Numbered from the stretch's first letter, positions 8,973-18,027 are shown. The stretch: DNA of 64,000 bases from Sulfitobacter alexandrii (GCF_001886735.1 NZ_CP018081.1:248001-312000); one strand, 5' to 3'. Notes: generated from the sequence alone by a model not told the origin. Translations and numbers: made by a program.

Positions 8973-9998
8973 ATGTCCATTTCAACGATCTGCCGTCGTT
9001 TTACGGCGTTAACCCTTGGTGTCGCTCTGTCGACCACCATTGTTTCTACGGCCAACGCGCAGGAAGTTACGCTCCGTTTCGCGAGTTTTACCGGCCCAAC
9101 AAACTTCCTGAATACCGGTCTCTTCGAGCCCTGGTTCAAGAAGCTGGAAGAGGAATCGGGCGGCAAGCTCAAGGTGGAATTCCTCACCGGTGGCTCGGCT
9201 GCCGCTCCAAACGAAGTGTTCGATTCCGTCGAGGCGGGCCTGATTGATCTTGGCTGGAGCATTACATCTTATAACTCCGGTCGGTTTAAGTCGGCGGGCG
9301 TCACAGAGCTGCCACTTCTTGCCAGCGGCTCTTCCGAGACATCCGCAGCCCTTGCAGCCCTCTATGAGGACGGCCTCATCGAGGGATTTGAGTCCGTGAA
9401 GGTGGTTGGCATCGGTACCGCTGATATTGCGCGTTTGCACCATTCCGGCGAGATCACCGGGTTGGACGATTTCAAGGGCGCCAAGGTGCGCGCTGCGGGC
9501 AGCGTTCTCTCGGCCATGATCACCGCCGTTGGCGCCACTCCGGTCGGACTGCCGGCTCCGGCCATCGCTGAAGCGCTGTCCAAGAATGTGGTCGATGCGG
9601 CCGCTGCCGACTGGTTTGCTGTCGAAGGGTTTTCGCTGCTCGACGTCACGCTCGGCCATGTCGACATCCCGCTCGGTACGACGCCGATGTATATCGTCAT
9701 GAACCAGAATACCTACGATCGCTTGCCGCCGGATATCCAAAAGGTCTTCGACGACAACCCGCCGTCCGCCTTCGCCGCATTCTGGGGCCCGGGTCTTGAG
9801 GACGAGAGTAATCGTGTCCGGGCCGTGGTGGAATCAACGCCAGGCCATCACATCATCGTCCCGAGCGAAGCGGAAATGGCCAAATGGTCAGCGGCCGCCG
9901 ACAAGGTGATCGCGGAGTGGGTCGAGGCCACGCCCAACGGGGCGACTGTGCTGGACGCATACCGCGCTGAAATCAAAGCCTGGCGCGAGAGTCAGTAA
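8973..9998 (+). CDS. TRAP transporter substrate-binding protein (DctP family)
   Basis: This periplasmic binding protein captures the aromatic or organic acid for the TRAP permease. Residues 1-29 form a signal peptide (basic start, hydrophobic core LTLGVALSTTIV, cleavage after TANA). The mature part begins QEVTLRFASFTG, and the ASG/LDDFKGAKVRAAG region is the organic-acid-binding signature of DctP proteins. The mature protein has the usual length of about 310 residues. I chose the ATG at 8973, with GGGAGG eight bases upstream, over an upstream in-frame start because it puts the signal peptide at the N-terminus. The permease starts 14 bases after the stop. Confidence 0.93.
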   Translation: MSISTICRRFTALTLGVALSTTIVSTANAQEVTLRFASFTGPTNFLNTGLFEPWFKKLEEESGGKLKVEFLTGGSAAAPNEVFDSVEAGLIDLGWSITSYNSGRFKSAGVTELPLLASGSSETSAALAALYEDGLIEGFESVKVVGIGTADIARLHHSGEITGLDDFKGAKVRAAGSVLSAMITAVGATPVGLPAPAIAEALSKNVVDAAAADWFAVEGFSLLDVTLGHVDIPLGTTPMYIVMNQNTYDRLPPDIQKVFDDNPPSAFAAFWGPGLEDESNRVRAVVESTPGHHIIVPSEAEMAKWSAAADKVIAEWVEATPNGATVLDAYRAEIKAWRESQ

Positions 9999-10012
9999 CG
10001 CAGGGGAAGCGG

Positions 10013-11917
10013 ATGTCTGCCGCCACAGCCAACGTTACCGAGGTGGCTGGGGGTGGGCTGCGCGAGTTCGCGGCCCGCCAGCTGGCCAACGCGGCGGGCC
10101 TCATGCTGCTCGGGTTGTCGCTCGCCTTCACCCTGGATGTCCTGCTGCGCTGGAGCATTTCGGCACCAATCCTCGGATTGTATGAAGTTGCAGAACTTTG
10201 CTTTGCGGTTGTTATGGCGCTGGCTCTGGTCTGGACGAACACGCGACAATCGCACGTTGCAATGGGTATACTGGCCCAGATCACAGGTCGTGAGGCCGCT
10301 CCGCGCCTGATCGCGGCGGGCCTCGGCTTGTTCGTGTCCTGCCTTTTTGCATGGTTTCTTATCCGATACGCCATCGGGAAAGCGTCACATGGCGAGACGA
10401 CGCTGGTTACGGGGCTGCCCAAGGCCCCGTTCTGGGGTGCGGCCGCTGTTATGATCGGGCTCGCGGCGCTGGCACAGCTTGCGGTCTTCGTCTCGGAACT
10501 TGCCTCCTATCTTCGGAATCCGGGCAAACGGCTGCGCGATGTGGTTCCGCCCACGCTCATGGTCGCCGCCGCTTTCGCGGTGATGCTGAGCACGGCGTAT
10601 TTCGCACCGACGCTTGGGGCGGGGCCAAAGGTCCTGGCCTCCTTCGCTATTCTTTACCTCCTGGCGCTGGCGCATGTCCCGATTGGCGTGGCATTGGCGA
10701 TTGCCGGGCTTGGCGCTGTCTTGCTTCAGATGGGGTTTCGCCCGGCCCTGCTCATCGGCACAAATAACCTGACCGGAAGCCTGTCCAGCGTCGATCTGGC
10801 TGCGGTGCCGTTGTTCCTGATGATGGGAAACCTCGCGGTCGCGGCAGGTTTTGCCGATGACATCTTCACCGCTGCGACGGCGGTTTTTGGTCGCCTGCGC
10901 GGCGGCCATGCACTCGCCGCTGTCATGGGCTGCGCTGGTTTCGGTGCCATCAGCGGCTCGTCGGTGGCCACCACCGCCACGCTTGGCGGTGTCGCTTTTC
11001 GCGAGATGCAATCACGCGGCTATGCGCCGGGGCTCTCGACTGGCAGCATCGCCGCCGGCGGCACACTGGGCGCGCTTATTCCGCCCTCAGTGGTCCTGAT
11101 CATCTACTGCGTCATTTCCGAAATTTCGATCGCCAAGGCGTTTACGGCAGCGATTGTTCCGGGGATGCTGGCCCTGGCGCTCTACGTCGCGTCTGTCCTT
11201 ATCCAGGTCCGGCTGCGTCCCGATGCGGCGCCGGTCCCCGACAGTTCCGAAACTTTCGCCCCGGTCTACGCGCTGCGCATCGCCTGGCGCCCGATCACCC
11301 TGTTCCTGGCTGTGCTGGGGGGGCTTTATGGCGGCGTCTTCACCGTGCAGGAGGCCGCTGCGGTCGGAGCCGGTTTCTCCTTCGTGGCTTGGCTCATGTC
11401 GGGCCGCGCCTCTGTCAGCGGCCTGTTCGAAGCCTTGCGGGATGCTGCGGGCACCAGCGCCGGACTTTATCTATTGATCATCGGCGCCAATATCTTCGGT
11501 AGTCATCTGAACTTTGCGGGTATGGCTCAGGCTTTGGAGGCCGTGATCAACCCGGATACCCTGCCCGCCTGGGCGGTTCTGACCTTGCTGGCCATCATGT
11601 ACCTGGTGCTTGGAAGCATCTTCGACACAGTGGCCGCCGTGGTCATCACCGTGCCCTTTGTGTTGCCCATCATCCTGTCAATGGGTTTCGATCCGATCTG
11701 GTGGGGCATCGTCACGCTGACACTTGTCGAAATCGGCATGATAACCCCCCCGATTGGAATGAACGTGTTCGTGATGAAGGCAGTCGTGGGCAATCGCGTC
11801 CGGCTTTCCACCATCTTTGGTGGGGTATTGCCGTTTCTGGCCGCTGATTTGTTGCGCATGGTGCTGCTTATCGCCTTTCCCGCGATCTCGCTTTGGCTTG
11901 GCGGGGTGTTGAGTTGA
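10013..11917 (+). CDS. TRAP transporter fused permease (DctQM fusion)
   Basis: This 634-residue membrane protein joins the small DctQ subunit (about residues 1-175, four helices, with TRQSHVAMGIL) to the large DctM subunit (about 195-634). Conserved DctM stretches are LFLMMGNLAVAAGFADDIF, AISGSSVATTATLG and GTLGALIPPSVVLIIYCVISEISI. It drives sodium-coupled uptake of the ligand delivered by the preceding binding protein. Fused DctQM proteins are known, so the fusion is not unique. The next gene begins 67 bases later, so transporter and catabolic genes may be one operon. Confidence 0.93.
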   Translation: MSAATANVTEVAGGGLREFAARQLANAAGLMLLGLSLAFTLDVLLRWSISAPILGLYEVAELCFAVVMALALVWTNTRQSHVAMGILAQITGREAAPRLIAAGLGLFVSCLFAWFLIRYAIGKASHGETTLVTGLPKAPFWGAAAVMIGLAALAQLAVFVSELASYLRNPGKRLRDVVPPTLMVAAAFAVMLSTAYFAPTLGAGPKVLASFAILYLLALAHVPIGVALAIAGLGAVLLQMGFRPALLIGTNNLTGSLSSVDLAAVPLFLMMGNLAVAAGFADDIFTAATAVFGRLRGGHALAAVMGCAGFGAISGSSVATTATLGGVAFREMQSRGYAPGLSTGSIAAGGTLGALIPPSVVLIIYCVISEISIAKAFTAAIVPGMLALALYVASVLIQVRLRPDAAPVPDSSETFAPVYALRIAWRPITLFLAVLGGLYGGVFTVQEAAAVGAGFSFVAWLMSGRASVSGLFEALRDAAGTSAGLYLLIIGANIFGSHLNFAGMAQALEAVINPDTLPAWAVLTLLAIMYLVLGSIFDTVAAVVITVPFVLPIILSMGFDPIWWGIVTLTLVEIGMITPPIGMNVFVMKAVVGNRVRLSTIFGGVLPFLAADLLRMVLLIAFPAISLWLGGVLS

Positions 11918-11984
11918 TCGTCCGGACCGCCTTCGTCGGCTGGGGTCATCCAGTCACATCAGATATTCGAACGGAGCCTACCCC

Positions 11985-12770
11985 ATGACCAGCCTCCAGG
12001 ACCGCGCGGCCCTTCTCGATAATGCCGCTTTCGCAACCCGGCCCGTGCCGCAACTCCCTCCGGACAAGGCTCTGTCCGTCGAGGACGCCTATGCCATCCA
12101 GGCGATTGTGGTTGCGCATCGACTGGCGCGGGGCGAACGACTGGCTGGGGTGAAACTCGGCCTCACCAGCGAAGCGAAGATGAAACAGGTTGGCGTGAAC
12201 GAGGTCATCCTCGGTCAACTCACCGACGCGATGCACCATGACGAAGGCGACAGTTTGGACCTCGGCCCGCTGATTCATCCCCGTGTCGAACCCGAAATTG
12301 CATTTGTGCTGCGCAGCCCACTGCCGCCGGATCCGACACCGCAGGAAGCTCTGGCCTGCGTCGAGGCGGTGGCCCCAGCGCTGGAGATCATCGATTCCCG
12401 CTACGACGGATTCCGTTTCGACCTTGGCGATGTGATCGCCGACAATGCGTCCTCTGCCGGCTATGTTCTTGGCCGCAGGTTCCCGCCTGAAACCGAGATT
12501 AGCGATATCGCCATCTCGATTGCCATGTCGGACGGGCCGGAAGAGACTGGCTCAAGCGCCGCAATTCTCGGGCATCCCCTCAACGCGTTGGCGGCGGCCG
12601 GGCGCCTCGCCTGCGCGCGTGGTATCAGCACATCGGCAGGCGACGTGGTCTTGGCCGGGGCCGCCACCGCCGCCATTTCGCTGTCTGCGGGTGCCGTTGT
12701 CAGTGCCGAATTTGGCCCGCTCGGCCGGATCGAGCTTCGCCTCAGCCCGTCACCAACGCTTGAAACCTGA
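11985..12770 (+). CDS. 2-oxo-3-hexenedioate (4-oxalocrotonate) decarboxylase-like enzyme
   Basis: This 261-residue protein belongs to the same hydratase/decarboxylase family as MhpD (ERLAGVKLGLTSEAKMKQVGV; HPRVEPEIAFVL; DVIADNASSAGYVLG). The neighbouring 4-oxalocrotonate tautomerase gene, 24 bases downstream, makes the decarboxylase (XylI/DmpH) assignment more likely than a second hydratase. It would convert 4-oxalocrotonate to 2-oxopent-4-enoate and CO2, feeding into MhpD. No semialdehyde dehydrogenase to make the oxalocrotonate is present in the window. Confidence 0.78.
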   Translation: MTSLQDRAALLDNAAFATRPVPQLPPDKALSVEDAYAIQAIVVAHRLARGERLAGVKLGLTSEAKMKQVGVNEVILGQLTDAMHHDEGDSLDLGPLIHPRVEPEIAFVLRSPLPPDPTPQEALACVEAVAPALEIIDSRYDGFRFDLGDVIADNASSAGYVLGRRFPPETEISDIAISIAMSDGPEETGSSAAILGHPLNALAAAGRLACARGISTSAGDVVLAGAATAAISLSAGAVVSAEFGPLGRIELRLSPSPTLET

Positions 12771-12794
12771 GCCACACGTGAAGGAGAGAACCCA

Positions 12795-13010
12795 ATGCCG
12801 ATAGCAGAAATCCTGATCTTCGAGGGTCGAAGCGACGACCAGAAGCGCGCGATCATGCGCGAGGTCACCGACGCCCTGGCGCGGTCCATGGATGCCGAGC
12901 CGGAGCGCATTCGCGTGATCCTGAAAGAGATCCCGACAAATCACTTTTCGGTTGCGGGCGTCTCCATCGCCGACAGCCGCGCCGCCGGAAACCCACCAGG
13001 AAAGAAGTAG
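12795..13010 (+). CDS. 4-oxalocrotonate tautomerase family protein
   Basis: This small protein (71 residues, typical of the family) would expose the catalytic N-terminal proline after Met removal (MPIAEILIFEGR). Arg residues near positions 11 and 40 are also expected. It would isomerise 2-hydroxymuconate-type dienols to enones for the decarboxylase encoded just upstream. GGAGAG lies before the ATG, and the hydrolase gene starts seven bases after the stop. These tautomerases often have several substrates, so the exact one is uncertain. Confidence 0.88.
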   Translation: MPIAEILIFEGRSDDQKRAIMREVTDALARSMDAEPERIRVILKEIPTNHFSVAGVSIADSRAAGNPPGKK

Positions 13011-13017
13011 TTCGACC

Positions 13018-13854
13018 ATGCCCCATTTTACCGCTTCGGACGGCGCTCGCCTGTTTTATCGCGATGGCGGTGACGGGCCGATCCTGGTTTGCCTGCACGG
13101 CCTGACCCGGAACGGGAGCGATTTCGAACTGTTGCGTCCGCTTTTTCCGGACCACAGACTGGTTGCCCTCGACGCACGCGGGCGCGGCCTCTCCGAACAA
13201 ACCGGCGCGGAGACTTACACCGTGCCCCGCGAAGGTGAGGATGTCCTGAACCTGCTCGATCACCTAGGGATCGAGGCCGCGCCATTTCTGGGTACATCGC
13301 GCGGCGGCATGGTGACCATGGCGCTGGCCGCGCATGTCCCGGAGCGCGTCCTGGGCCTGTGTCTGAATGATATCGGCCCCGAAATGGAGCCGGACGGGCG
13401 GATGCGGATCACCACCTATGTCGGGCTCCAGCCCAAAGAACGCAATATTGACGCGCGCATTGCGGCAATGTCCACGCATCATCCGGGGTTTTACGGCGTG
13501 CCCGATGCGCGGTGGTGCGAAGAGGTGCAGCACCATTTCGCCGAAACGCCGGACGGGTTGCGTATTACCTACGACCCTGCCCTGCGCGACGCTTTCATGG
13601 CCACGCTAGACCGGGCGCCGAACATGTGGCACGGATTCGACGCGCTTGCCGGGCGGCCGGTGGCGGTGATCCGTGGGGAAAATTCGGACATCCTATCCAC
13701 CCGCATTGTCGAGGAGATGGCGCTGCGGCGGCCAGACCTGATCCGAACCGAAGTACCCGACCGGGCGCACATGCCATTTCTGGACGAGCCGGAAAGCCTT
13801 GCGGTGTTACGAGCCTACCTCGCTGCGGTGGCGGCAGCGGAGGGCAATTCCTGA
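13018..13854 (+). CDS. Alpha/beta hydrolase, second of the cluster
   Basis: This 278-residue alpha/beta hydrolase has the oxyanion stretch LVCLHGLTRNGSDFE at residues 23-37. The nucleophile is Ser94 in FLGTSRGGMVT. An acid lies in VIRGENSDILS, and the His in VPDRAHMPFLDEPE. It resembles enol-lactonase and meta-product hydrolases, but the sequence does not identify the substrate. I chose the ATG at 13018 because AGGAAAG lies upstream and the extra residues of a longer frame overlap the tautomerase. It ends the rightward operon, just before the transposon. Confidence 0.8.
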   Translation: MPHFTASDGARLFYRDGGDGPILVCLHGLTRNGSDFELLRPLFPDHRLVALDARGRGLSEQTGAETYTVPREGEDVLNLLDHLGIEAAPFLGTSRGGMVTMALAAHVPERVLGLCLNDIGPEMEPDGRMRITTYVGLQPKERNIDARIAAMSTHHPGFYGVPDARWCEEVQHHFAETPDGLRITYDPALRDAFMATLDRAPNMWHGFDALAGRPVAVIRGENSDILSTRIVEEMALRRPDLIRTEVPDRAHMPFLDEPESLAVLRAYLAAVAAAEGNS

Positions 13855-14008
13855 CCCGATGACAAAGGGAGTGTGCCGATCATGGCTTTGGTGGGCCCCG
13901 TCCGTGACAGCGCTTGAACCAAGTGACGGCTTCGATCAAGAACAGGATCTCCACAAGCCCCTGTGGCTTCGCGATCCGTCCCACCAACCGGAATATTCTT
14001 GATGATCC

Positions 14009-14135
14009 TGTCACTTAGCACTTAAAGCTGATAATGCGCTCTCCCTGATTTCAATAGCTTAGCTTTGCACTTAAATATGAGAATTGGCACTTAAATTGAT
14101 GATGGAGACTGGACTTTAGCACTTAATTCAATAAT
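14009..14135. repeat. Left end of element 1 with four transposase-site-like repeats
   Basis: Four direct copies of a motif close to TT(A/G)GCACTTAAAT followed by GA and AA occur at about 14015, 14065, 14084 and 14116. The right end (17533-17601) carries two more in inverted orientation. This array is the usual layout of transposase-binding sites at the ends of Tn7-like and Tn5053-like elements. Confidence 0.75.
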
Positions 14136-14164
14136 CGTGGCTCCGATTTTGTCGGGTTTTCACT

Positions 14165-15778
14165 GTGACCGAACCACTTCCAGACGAGGTAGACGACGCC
14201 CTGTGGGCAGAAGCGTGCCGCCGTGCGGCCGCGATACGCAGGTTCCTGGAGACCGCTTCCGGTCAGTCAACCGTGAACGCTATTGCCGATCTTGCTTCCG
14301 AACTGCAGGTCAGCCAAGCGACGACCTACCGTCTGCTAAGACGCTTTCGGGCGGACGGAACCGTGATGTCGCTCGTTGAGACCAAGCGCGGACGCCCGGC
14401 GGGCCATCGCGCTTTGGATGCTCGACGCGAGGAGATCATCGAGAAGGCAATCCGCAAATACTATCTGAAACCAACCCGGCCGACGGTCTCGCAGTTGGTG
14501 CGGGACATTGAAACGGATTGCGATGCGGAAGGATTGAAACCGCCGCATCGTCGAACAATCGAGCGGCGTCTGGGCGACCTGGACCTGCGCCACCGGGCGC
14601 AGCGCCGGGGCGAAACGCGGACCGTAAAAGCAACGACGCCAGTCCCGGGAACACTGAGCACCACTCGACCCCTCGAGATTGTTCAGATCGATCACACGAA
14701 AGCCGATATCTTTGTCGTCGATGAGGAAACCCGGGAACCGATCGGACGACCTTGGCTGACCCTGGCCATGGATGTCTTCAGCCGAATGGTGACAGGGTTC
14801 TACCTGACCATGGATGCGCCATCCCGGCTTTCGACGAGCCTCTGCTTGCTGCATTCGGTCTATGACAAGACGGCCTGGCTCAAAGCGCGCGAAATCGAAG
14901 AGCCCTGGCCGGTGGCCGGCCTTCCCGACCGAGTTCATGTGGACAACGGCGCGGATTTCCGGAGTCGCGCCTTCAAACGTGGCTGCGAGAATGCGGGCAT
15001 CGCGATCGACTGGCGACCGCCGGGGACACCGCGCTTCGGCGGGCATATCGAGCGGCTGATCGGCACCCAGATGGGACGGCTGCACCTTTTGCCCGGTACG
15101 ACCTTCAGCAACGCTCAGGACCTCGCGGAGTATGATTCAAAGAAACATGCGGCGCTGACCTTGCGGGAGTTGGAGCGCTATATCGCCCTCGACATTGTCG
15201 GGTCCTATCATCAGTCCATCCACAGTTCGCTGAGCCGCCCTCCCCTTGCGGTCTGGCGGGACCACGAAGGTGAGATCCCGCTGCGGCTGCCGGAAGATCG
15301 ACTGCAGTTCTGGGTCTCTTTCCTGCCGGAACAGGAGCGGACCTTGCGTCCGACCGGCATTCACCTGTTCGATCTGCGCTACTGGTCAGCCGCACTCAGC
15401 GCCGATGTCGGCCGGACAGAGCGGCGGCTTCTCGTGAAGTATGATCCGCGTGACATGTCGCGCGTGTTCGTGCGGCGGCCCTCGGGCAACTTCGTCGAAG
15501 CCCGCTACGCGGACCTGACCCTGGCACCCATTTCCCTGCACGAGGCTTTGACGGCGCGGCGCACCCTGCGTGAGAAAGGGCGGCGAGAAGTCGATAGCCG
15601 CGCGGTTGTGAGGACCGCGCTCGAACAGCGGAAGTTGGTTGACAAGGCCGTCAAAAAAACCGCGGCCGCGCGGCGCGGCAAGGCTCAGCCGAGGCGTGCC
15701 GACGACCTCCGGGACACGGGCACGCTCCGTGGTGTCGACTCCAGCAAACCGGTGCCTTTTGTTGAGGACATCGAATGA
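14165..15778 (+). CDS. tniA: TniA-type DDE transposase (element 1)
   Basis: This 537-residue protein combines N-terminal helix-turn-helix regions (SELQVSQATTYRLLRRFRADG near residue 45) with an integrase-type DDE core. The acidic residues are Asp in VQIDHTKADIFVVD (about 175), Asp in VHVDNGADF (about 259) and Glu in GGHIERLIG (about 295). A Mu-type C-terminal domain follows (LLVKYDPRDMSRVFVRRP). It catalyses strand transfer of the element. The start is GTG. It differs markedly from the TniA at 50154-51782, so the two elements are separate arrivals. Confidence 0.93.
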   Translation: MTEPLPDEVDDALWAEACRRAAAIRRFLETASGQSTVNAIADLASELQVSQATTYRLLRRFRADGTVMSLVETKRGRPAGHRALDARREEIIEKAIRKYYLKPTRPTVSQLVRDIETDCDAEGLKPPHRRTIERRLGDLDLRHRAQRRGETRTVKATTPVPGTLSTTRPLEIVQIDHTKADIFVVDEETREPIGRPWLTLAMDVFSRMVTGFYLTMDAPSRLSTSLCLLHSVYDKTAWLKAREIEEPWPVAGLPDRVHVDNGADFRSRAFKRGCENAGIAIDWRPPGTPRFGGHIERLIGTQMGRLHLLPGTTFSNAQDLAEYDSKKHAALTLRELERYIALDIVGSYHQSIHSSLSRPPLAVWRDHEGEIPLRLPEDRLQFWVSFLPEQERTLRPTGIHLFDLRYWSAALSADVGRTERRLLVKYDPRDMSRVFVRRPSGNFVEARYADLTLAPISLHEALTARRTLREKGRREVDSRAVVRTALEQRKLVDKAVKKTAAARRGKAQPRRADDLRDTGTLRGVDSSKPVPFVEDIE

Positions 15779-15790
15779 GCTGGAGCCAAT

Positions 15791-16672
15791 ATGACGAACG
15801 ATCACCCTCATCTGACCGCCGACGCGGCGGCCCTGCTGTCTGAACCCCAGGCAGGACGCATTCGCGCCATCAGGTCCCGCCGTTGGGTTCTCTACCCTCG
15901 CGCGAAGCAAGCCCTCGATCGCCTTGAGGCGCTTCTTGATCATCCGAGAGGCCCCCGCATGCCGTCTGTCGCGATTTACGGCGATAGCGGGATGGGAAAG
16001 ACCATGATCATGCAACGCTTCCGTGACCAGCATCCGCCACATCTCGCTCGCCGGACCGGCATTCTGATGACACCGGTCCTGGCCATGGAAATGGTCAGCC
16101 GCCCCGGCGAGCGGCGGTTCTATGGTGAACTGCTTTCCCTCCTCGGTGCACCGCAGGCACCACGGGCCGATATTGCCCAGATGGAACAGGCGACGCTGCG
16201 GATCATGAAGGCCATCGGCACCCAGGTTCTGGTCATCGACGAGGTCCACAACATCCTTGCCGGGACCTATCGAGAGCAACGTATCGTGCTCAACATGCTG
16301 CGCTTTATCAGCAATCGGCTCCAAATCTCCCTGGTCTGCTTCGGCGTGAACGACGCCCGGGAAGCCATCGGCGGCGACGTTCAGCTTGCGCGCCGCTTCG
16401 AGCAACTCACCCTGAACCGTTGGGCCGCCAATGAGAACTTCGAGACGTTGATTGCGTCGATCCTGCGCAATACGCCATTGCGGCGACCTACTGTGCTGAC
16501 GCCTAAATCCCTGCGGCGCATTCTGCAGATAACGGACGGCATCACGGCGAACATCTTCCAGATGTTGGGCAGTCTTGCGATCGAGGCCATCGAAAGCGGG
16601 ACCGAACACATCACCGACGGCGCCGTCGAGGCCTGGGTGCCCGCGTTTGACACCGAGGCAGCCTTCGCATGA
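15791..16672 (+). CDS. tniB: TniB AAA+ target-selection ATPase (element 1)
   Basis: This 293-residue AAA+ ATPase has Walker A IYGDSGMGKTMIMQR near residue 62 and Walker B QVLVIDEVHNILAG near residue 148. It is the TniB/TnsC-like regulator that binds DNA and ATP and directs the transposase to target sites. It starts 12 bases after tniA and overlaps tniQ by four bases (ATGA), so the three proteins are produced together. Confidence 0.93.
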   Translation: MTNDHPHLTADAAALLSEPQAGRIRAIRSRRWVLYPRAKQALDRLEALLDHPRGPRMPSVAIYGDSGMGKTMIMQRFRDQHPPHLARRTGILMTPVLAMEMVSRPGERRFYGELLSLLGAPQAPRADIAQMEQATLRIMKAIGTQVLVIDEVHNILAGTYREQRIVLNMLRFISNRLQISLVCFGVNDAREAIGGDVQLARRFEQLTLNRWAANENFETLIASILRNTPLRRPTVLTPKSLRRILQITDGITANIFQMLGSLAIEAIESGTEHITDGAVEAWVPAFDTEAAFA

Positions 16673-17520
16673 CAGGACCCCTGCCCGTCACCTTGTCACC
16701 CCTGCCCGGCGAAGTCCTGTCATCCTGGATTAATCGCCACGCGGACTTCTATGGGGTCACACCATTGACCATGCTGCGCCATGGGCTACCGGAGGCGACA
16801 TCGCATGGGGCAATCGACCTGTCGCTGACGAAAGCGCAGACGGACCGGATTGCGGGGATGTTCGGCGTGGGCCCGAAACTTGTACGCAGCCTGAGCTTCG
16901 CAGACGCCCCGAAAGCCGCTCACCGCTTCATTTCCAAGGGTCCGATGCAGCGTTGCGCGCGTTGCACTCATTCTGGTGCTGATCTACTGCCAGTCCTTCG
17001 AAGCGAATTGCAAGGTTGGAGGATCACTTGCCCGCACTGTGGGGAACACTACCAGGACAAGACCACCAGCGATGGCGATCGGACACTTGCACCATATCGC
17101 GCGGCAGCACGTCGCGGTGAGGCCTTGTTGGATAACCACGCAGAACGCCGCGTGGAAACATGGCTGCCACCGCTGGAGATTGCGCGACTCTTGCTCATGC
17201 GCCGCATCCCCTGGCCACCCCCTCGCGATTGCGATTTTTGGCGCTACCGTCTCCTTGGCGCCATCGTTCCCGATTTCGATGACCTTCTAACCAAAGAGAC
17301 CGCGTTCCCGTTCTCGCCAAAGCACCCCATTCTGCCGCTACACGTCCGTCCCGCGCTCTTGGCAGGCGTGGCGATCATCGACCGCGCAGGACCACCGATG
17401 CTGAAGATGCTGCAAGGGCACATGATGGGAGAAAACAAGAACCGATTTGTCATGGCAACTGACCATTTGGTCGCCCCAGCTCTCGAGTGGGGACCGCCCC
17501 AACAGTTCCAATTGATATGA
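16669..17520 (+). CDS. tniQ: TniQ target-site protein (element 1)
   Basis: This 283-residue protein has an N-terminal TniQ domain (LPGEVLSSWINRHADFYGVTPLTML). A zinc-ribbon-like segment CARCTHSG...CPHCGEHY lies around residues 98-125. TniQ/TnsD proteins recognise target DNA and recruit TniB. It is shorter than TnsD proteins, as usual for Tn5053-type TniQ. No CRISPR or Cas gene is near it, so RNA-guided targeting is not suggested. Confidence 0.88.
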   Translation: MTGPLPVTLSPLPGEVLSSWINRHADFYGVTPLTMLRHGLPEATSHGAIDLSLTKAQTDRIAGMFGVGPKLVRSLSFADAPKAAHRFISKGPMQRCARCTHSGADLLPVLRSELQGWRITCPHCGEHYQDKTTSDGDRTLAPYRAAARRGEALLDNHAERRVETWLPPLEIARLLLMRRIPWPPPRDCDFWRYRLLGAIVPDFDDLLTKETAFPFSPKHPILPLHVRPALLAGVAIIDRAGPPMLKMLQGHMMGENKNRFVMATDHLVAPALEWGPPQQFQLI

Positions 17521-17697
17521 GAAACGGCCAAATGATTCTCATATTAAAATGCCAAGAATACTCGGAACGGCCGCATTCTCACATTTAAGTGCCAAGTGAC
17601 AGACGGATCATCACGTGACCTGCGTTTCGGCAGGCATTCCATTCCGGCGATCTCGCGCCATCCCAAGATTTCTTCTCTGCACTTCCGAATGTAACAT

Positions 17698-17714
17698 ATA
17701 TCGCGTGGCGATAT
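17698..17714. promoter_or_regulatory. Inverted repeat upstream of the small XRE gene
   Basis: A perfect dyad ATATCG-CGTGG-CGATAT lies 28 bases before the ATG of the XRE-type gene. Small XRE regulators commonly bind such sites to control their own promoter. Binding is inferred from position and symmetry only. Confidence 0.4.
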
Positions 17715-17741
17715 TTCGCGCATCGTGTCCGTTTCAACGGC

Positions 17742-17951
17742 ATGAACTTGCGGGACCGTGTAGCACTAAACATCCAGGAATTGAGACGCGCCCGCAGCCT
17801 CAGCCAGGAGGAGCTTGCTCATCGGGCCGATGTGAGTCGCGGCCATATGGGCAAGCTCGAGAACGCCAAGTTCGCGGCCTCCCTCGACCTTCTCGAACGT
17901 ATCGCCAAAGCACTGAACGTAGATCCAGCAGAGCTCTTCACAAAACGCTAG
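17742..17951 (+). CDS. Small XRE-family helix-turn-helix regulator
   Basis: This 69-residue protein is almost entirely an HTH_3 domain: IQELRRARSLSQEELAHRADVS, then GHMGKLENAKFAASLDLLERIAKAL. It ends soon after the fifth helix with DPAELFTKR, like single-domain plasmid regulators. It lies about 980 bases upstream of the virB operon and next to a perfect inverted repeat, so a role in controlling transfer genes or itself is plausible. There is no direct sequence proof of its target. Confidence 0.85.
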   Translation: MNLRDRVALNIQELRRARSLSQEELAHRADVSRGHMGKLENAKFAASLDLLERIAKALNVDPAELFTKR

Positions 17952-18027
17952 CCAGTTTTTGCCAGCCCCTGATGCGTCCTGGAGCGGAACGTCTCAAGAG
18001 GTAGTCAAATGGAGTGCAGAGAGTTCG

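Larger units (their letters stand above)
14009..17601 (+). mobile_element. TniABQ transposon, element 1 (complete by its ends)
   Basis: The element is bounded by TGTCACTTAGCACTTAAA on the left and its near inverse on the right. The first 31 bases of the two ends match at 26 positions, and both begin TGTCACTT. It carries tniA, tniB and tniQ in tight order and no resolvase or cargo. Extra copies of a GCACTTAAAT-type repeat lie inside each end, as expected for binding sites of a Tn5053/Tn552/Tn7-related transposase. No 5-bp target duplication is present: GATCC lies left and GACGG right. Confidence 0.88.

Noticed and set aside
13855..14008. Possible transposase remnant between the hydrolase gene and element 1
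   Set aside because: No frame gives a recognisable transposase motif; only short scattered similarity to coding sequence.
16669..17520. RNA-guided (CRISPR-associated) transposition by TniQ
   Set aside because: No Cas gene, repeat-spacer array or TnsA is present; tniABQ alone is the ordinary Tn5053-type set.
14004..17606. Five-base target duplication around element 1
   Set aside because: Left GATCC and right GACGG do not match.
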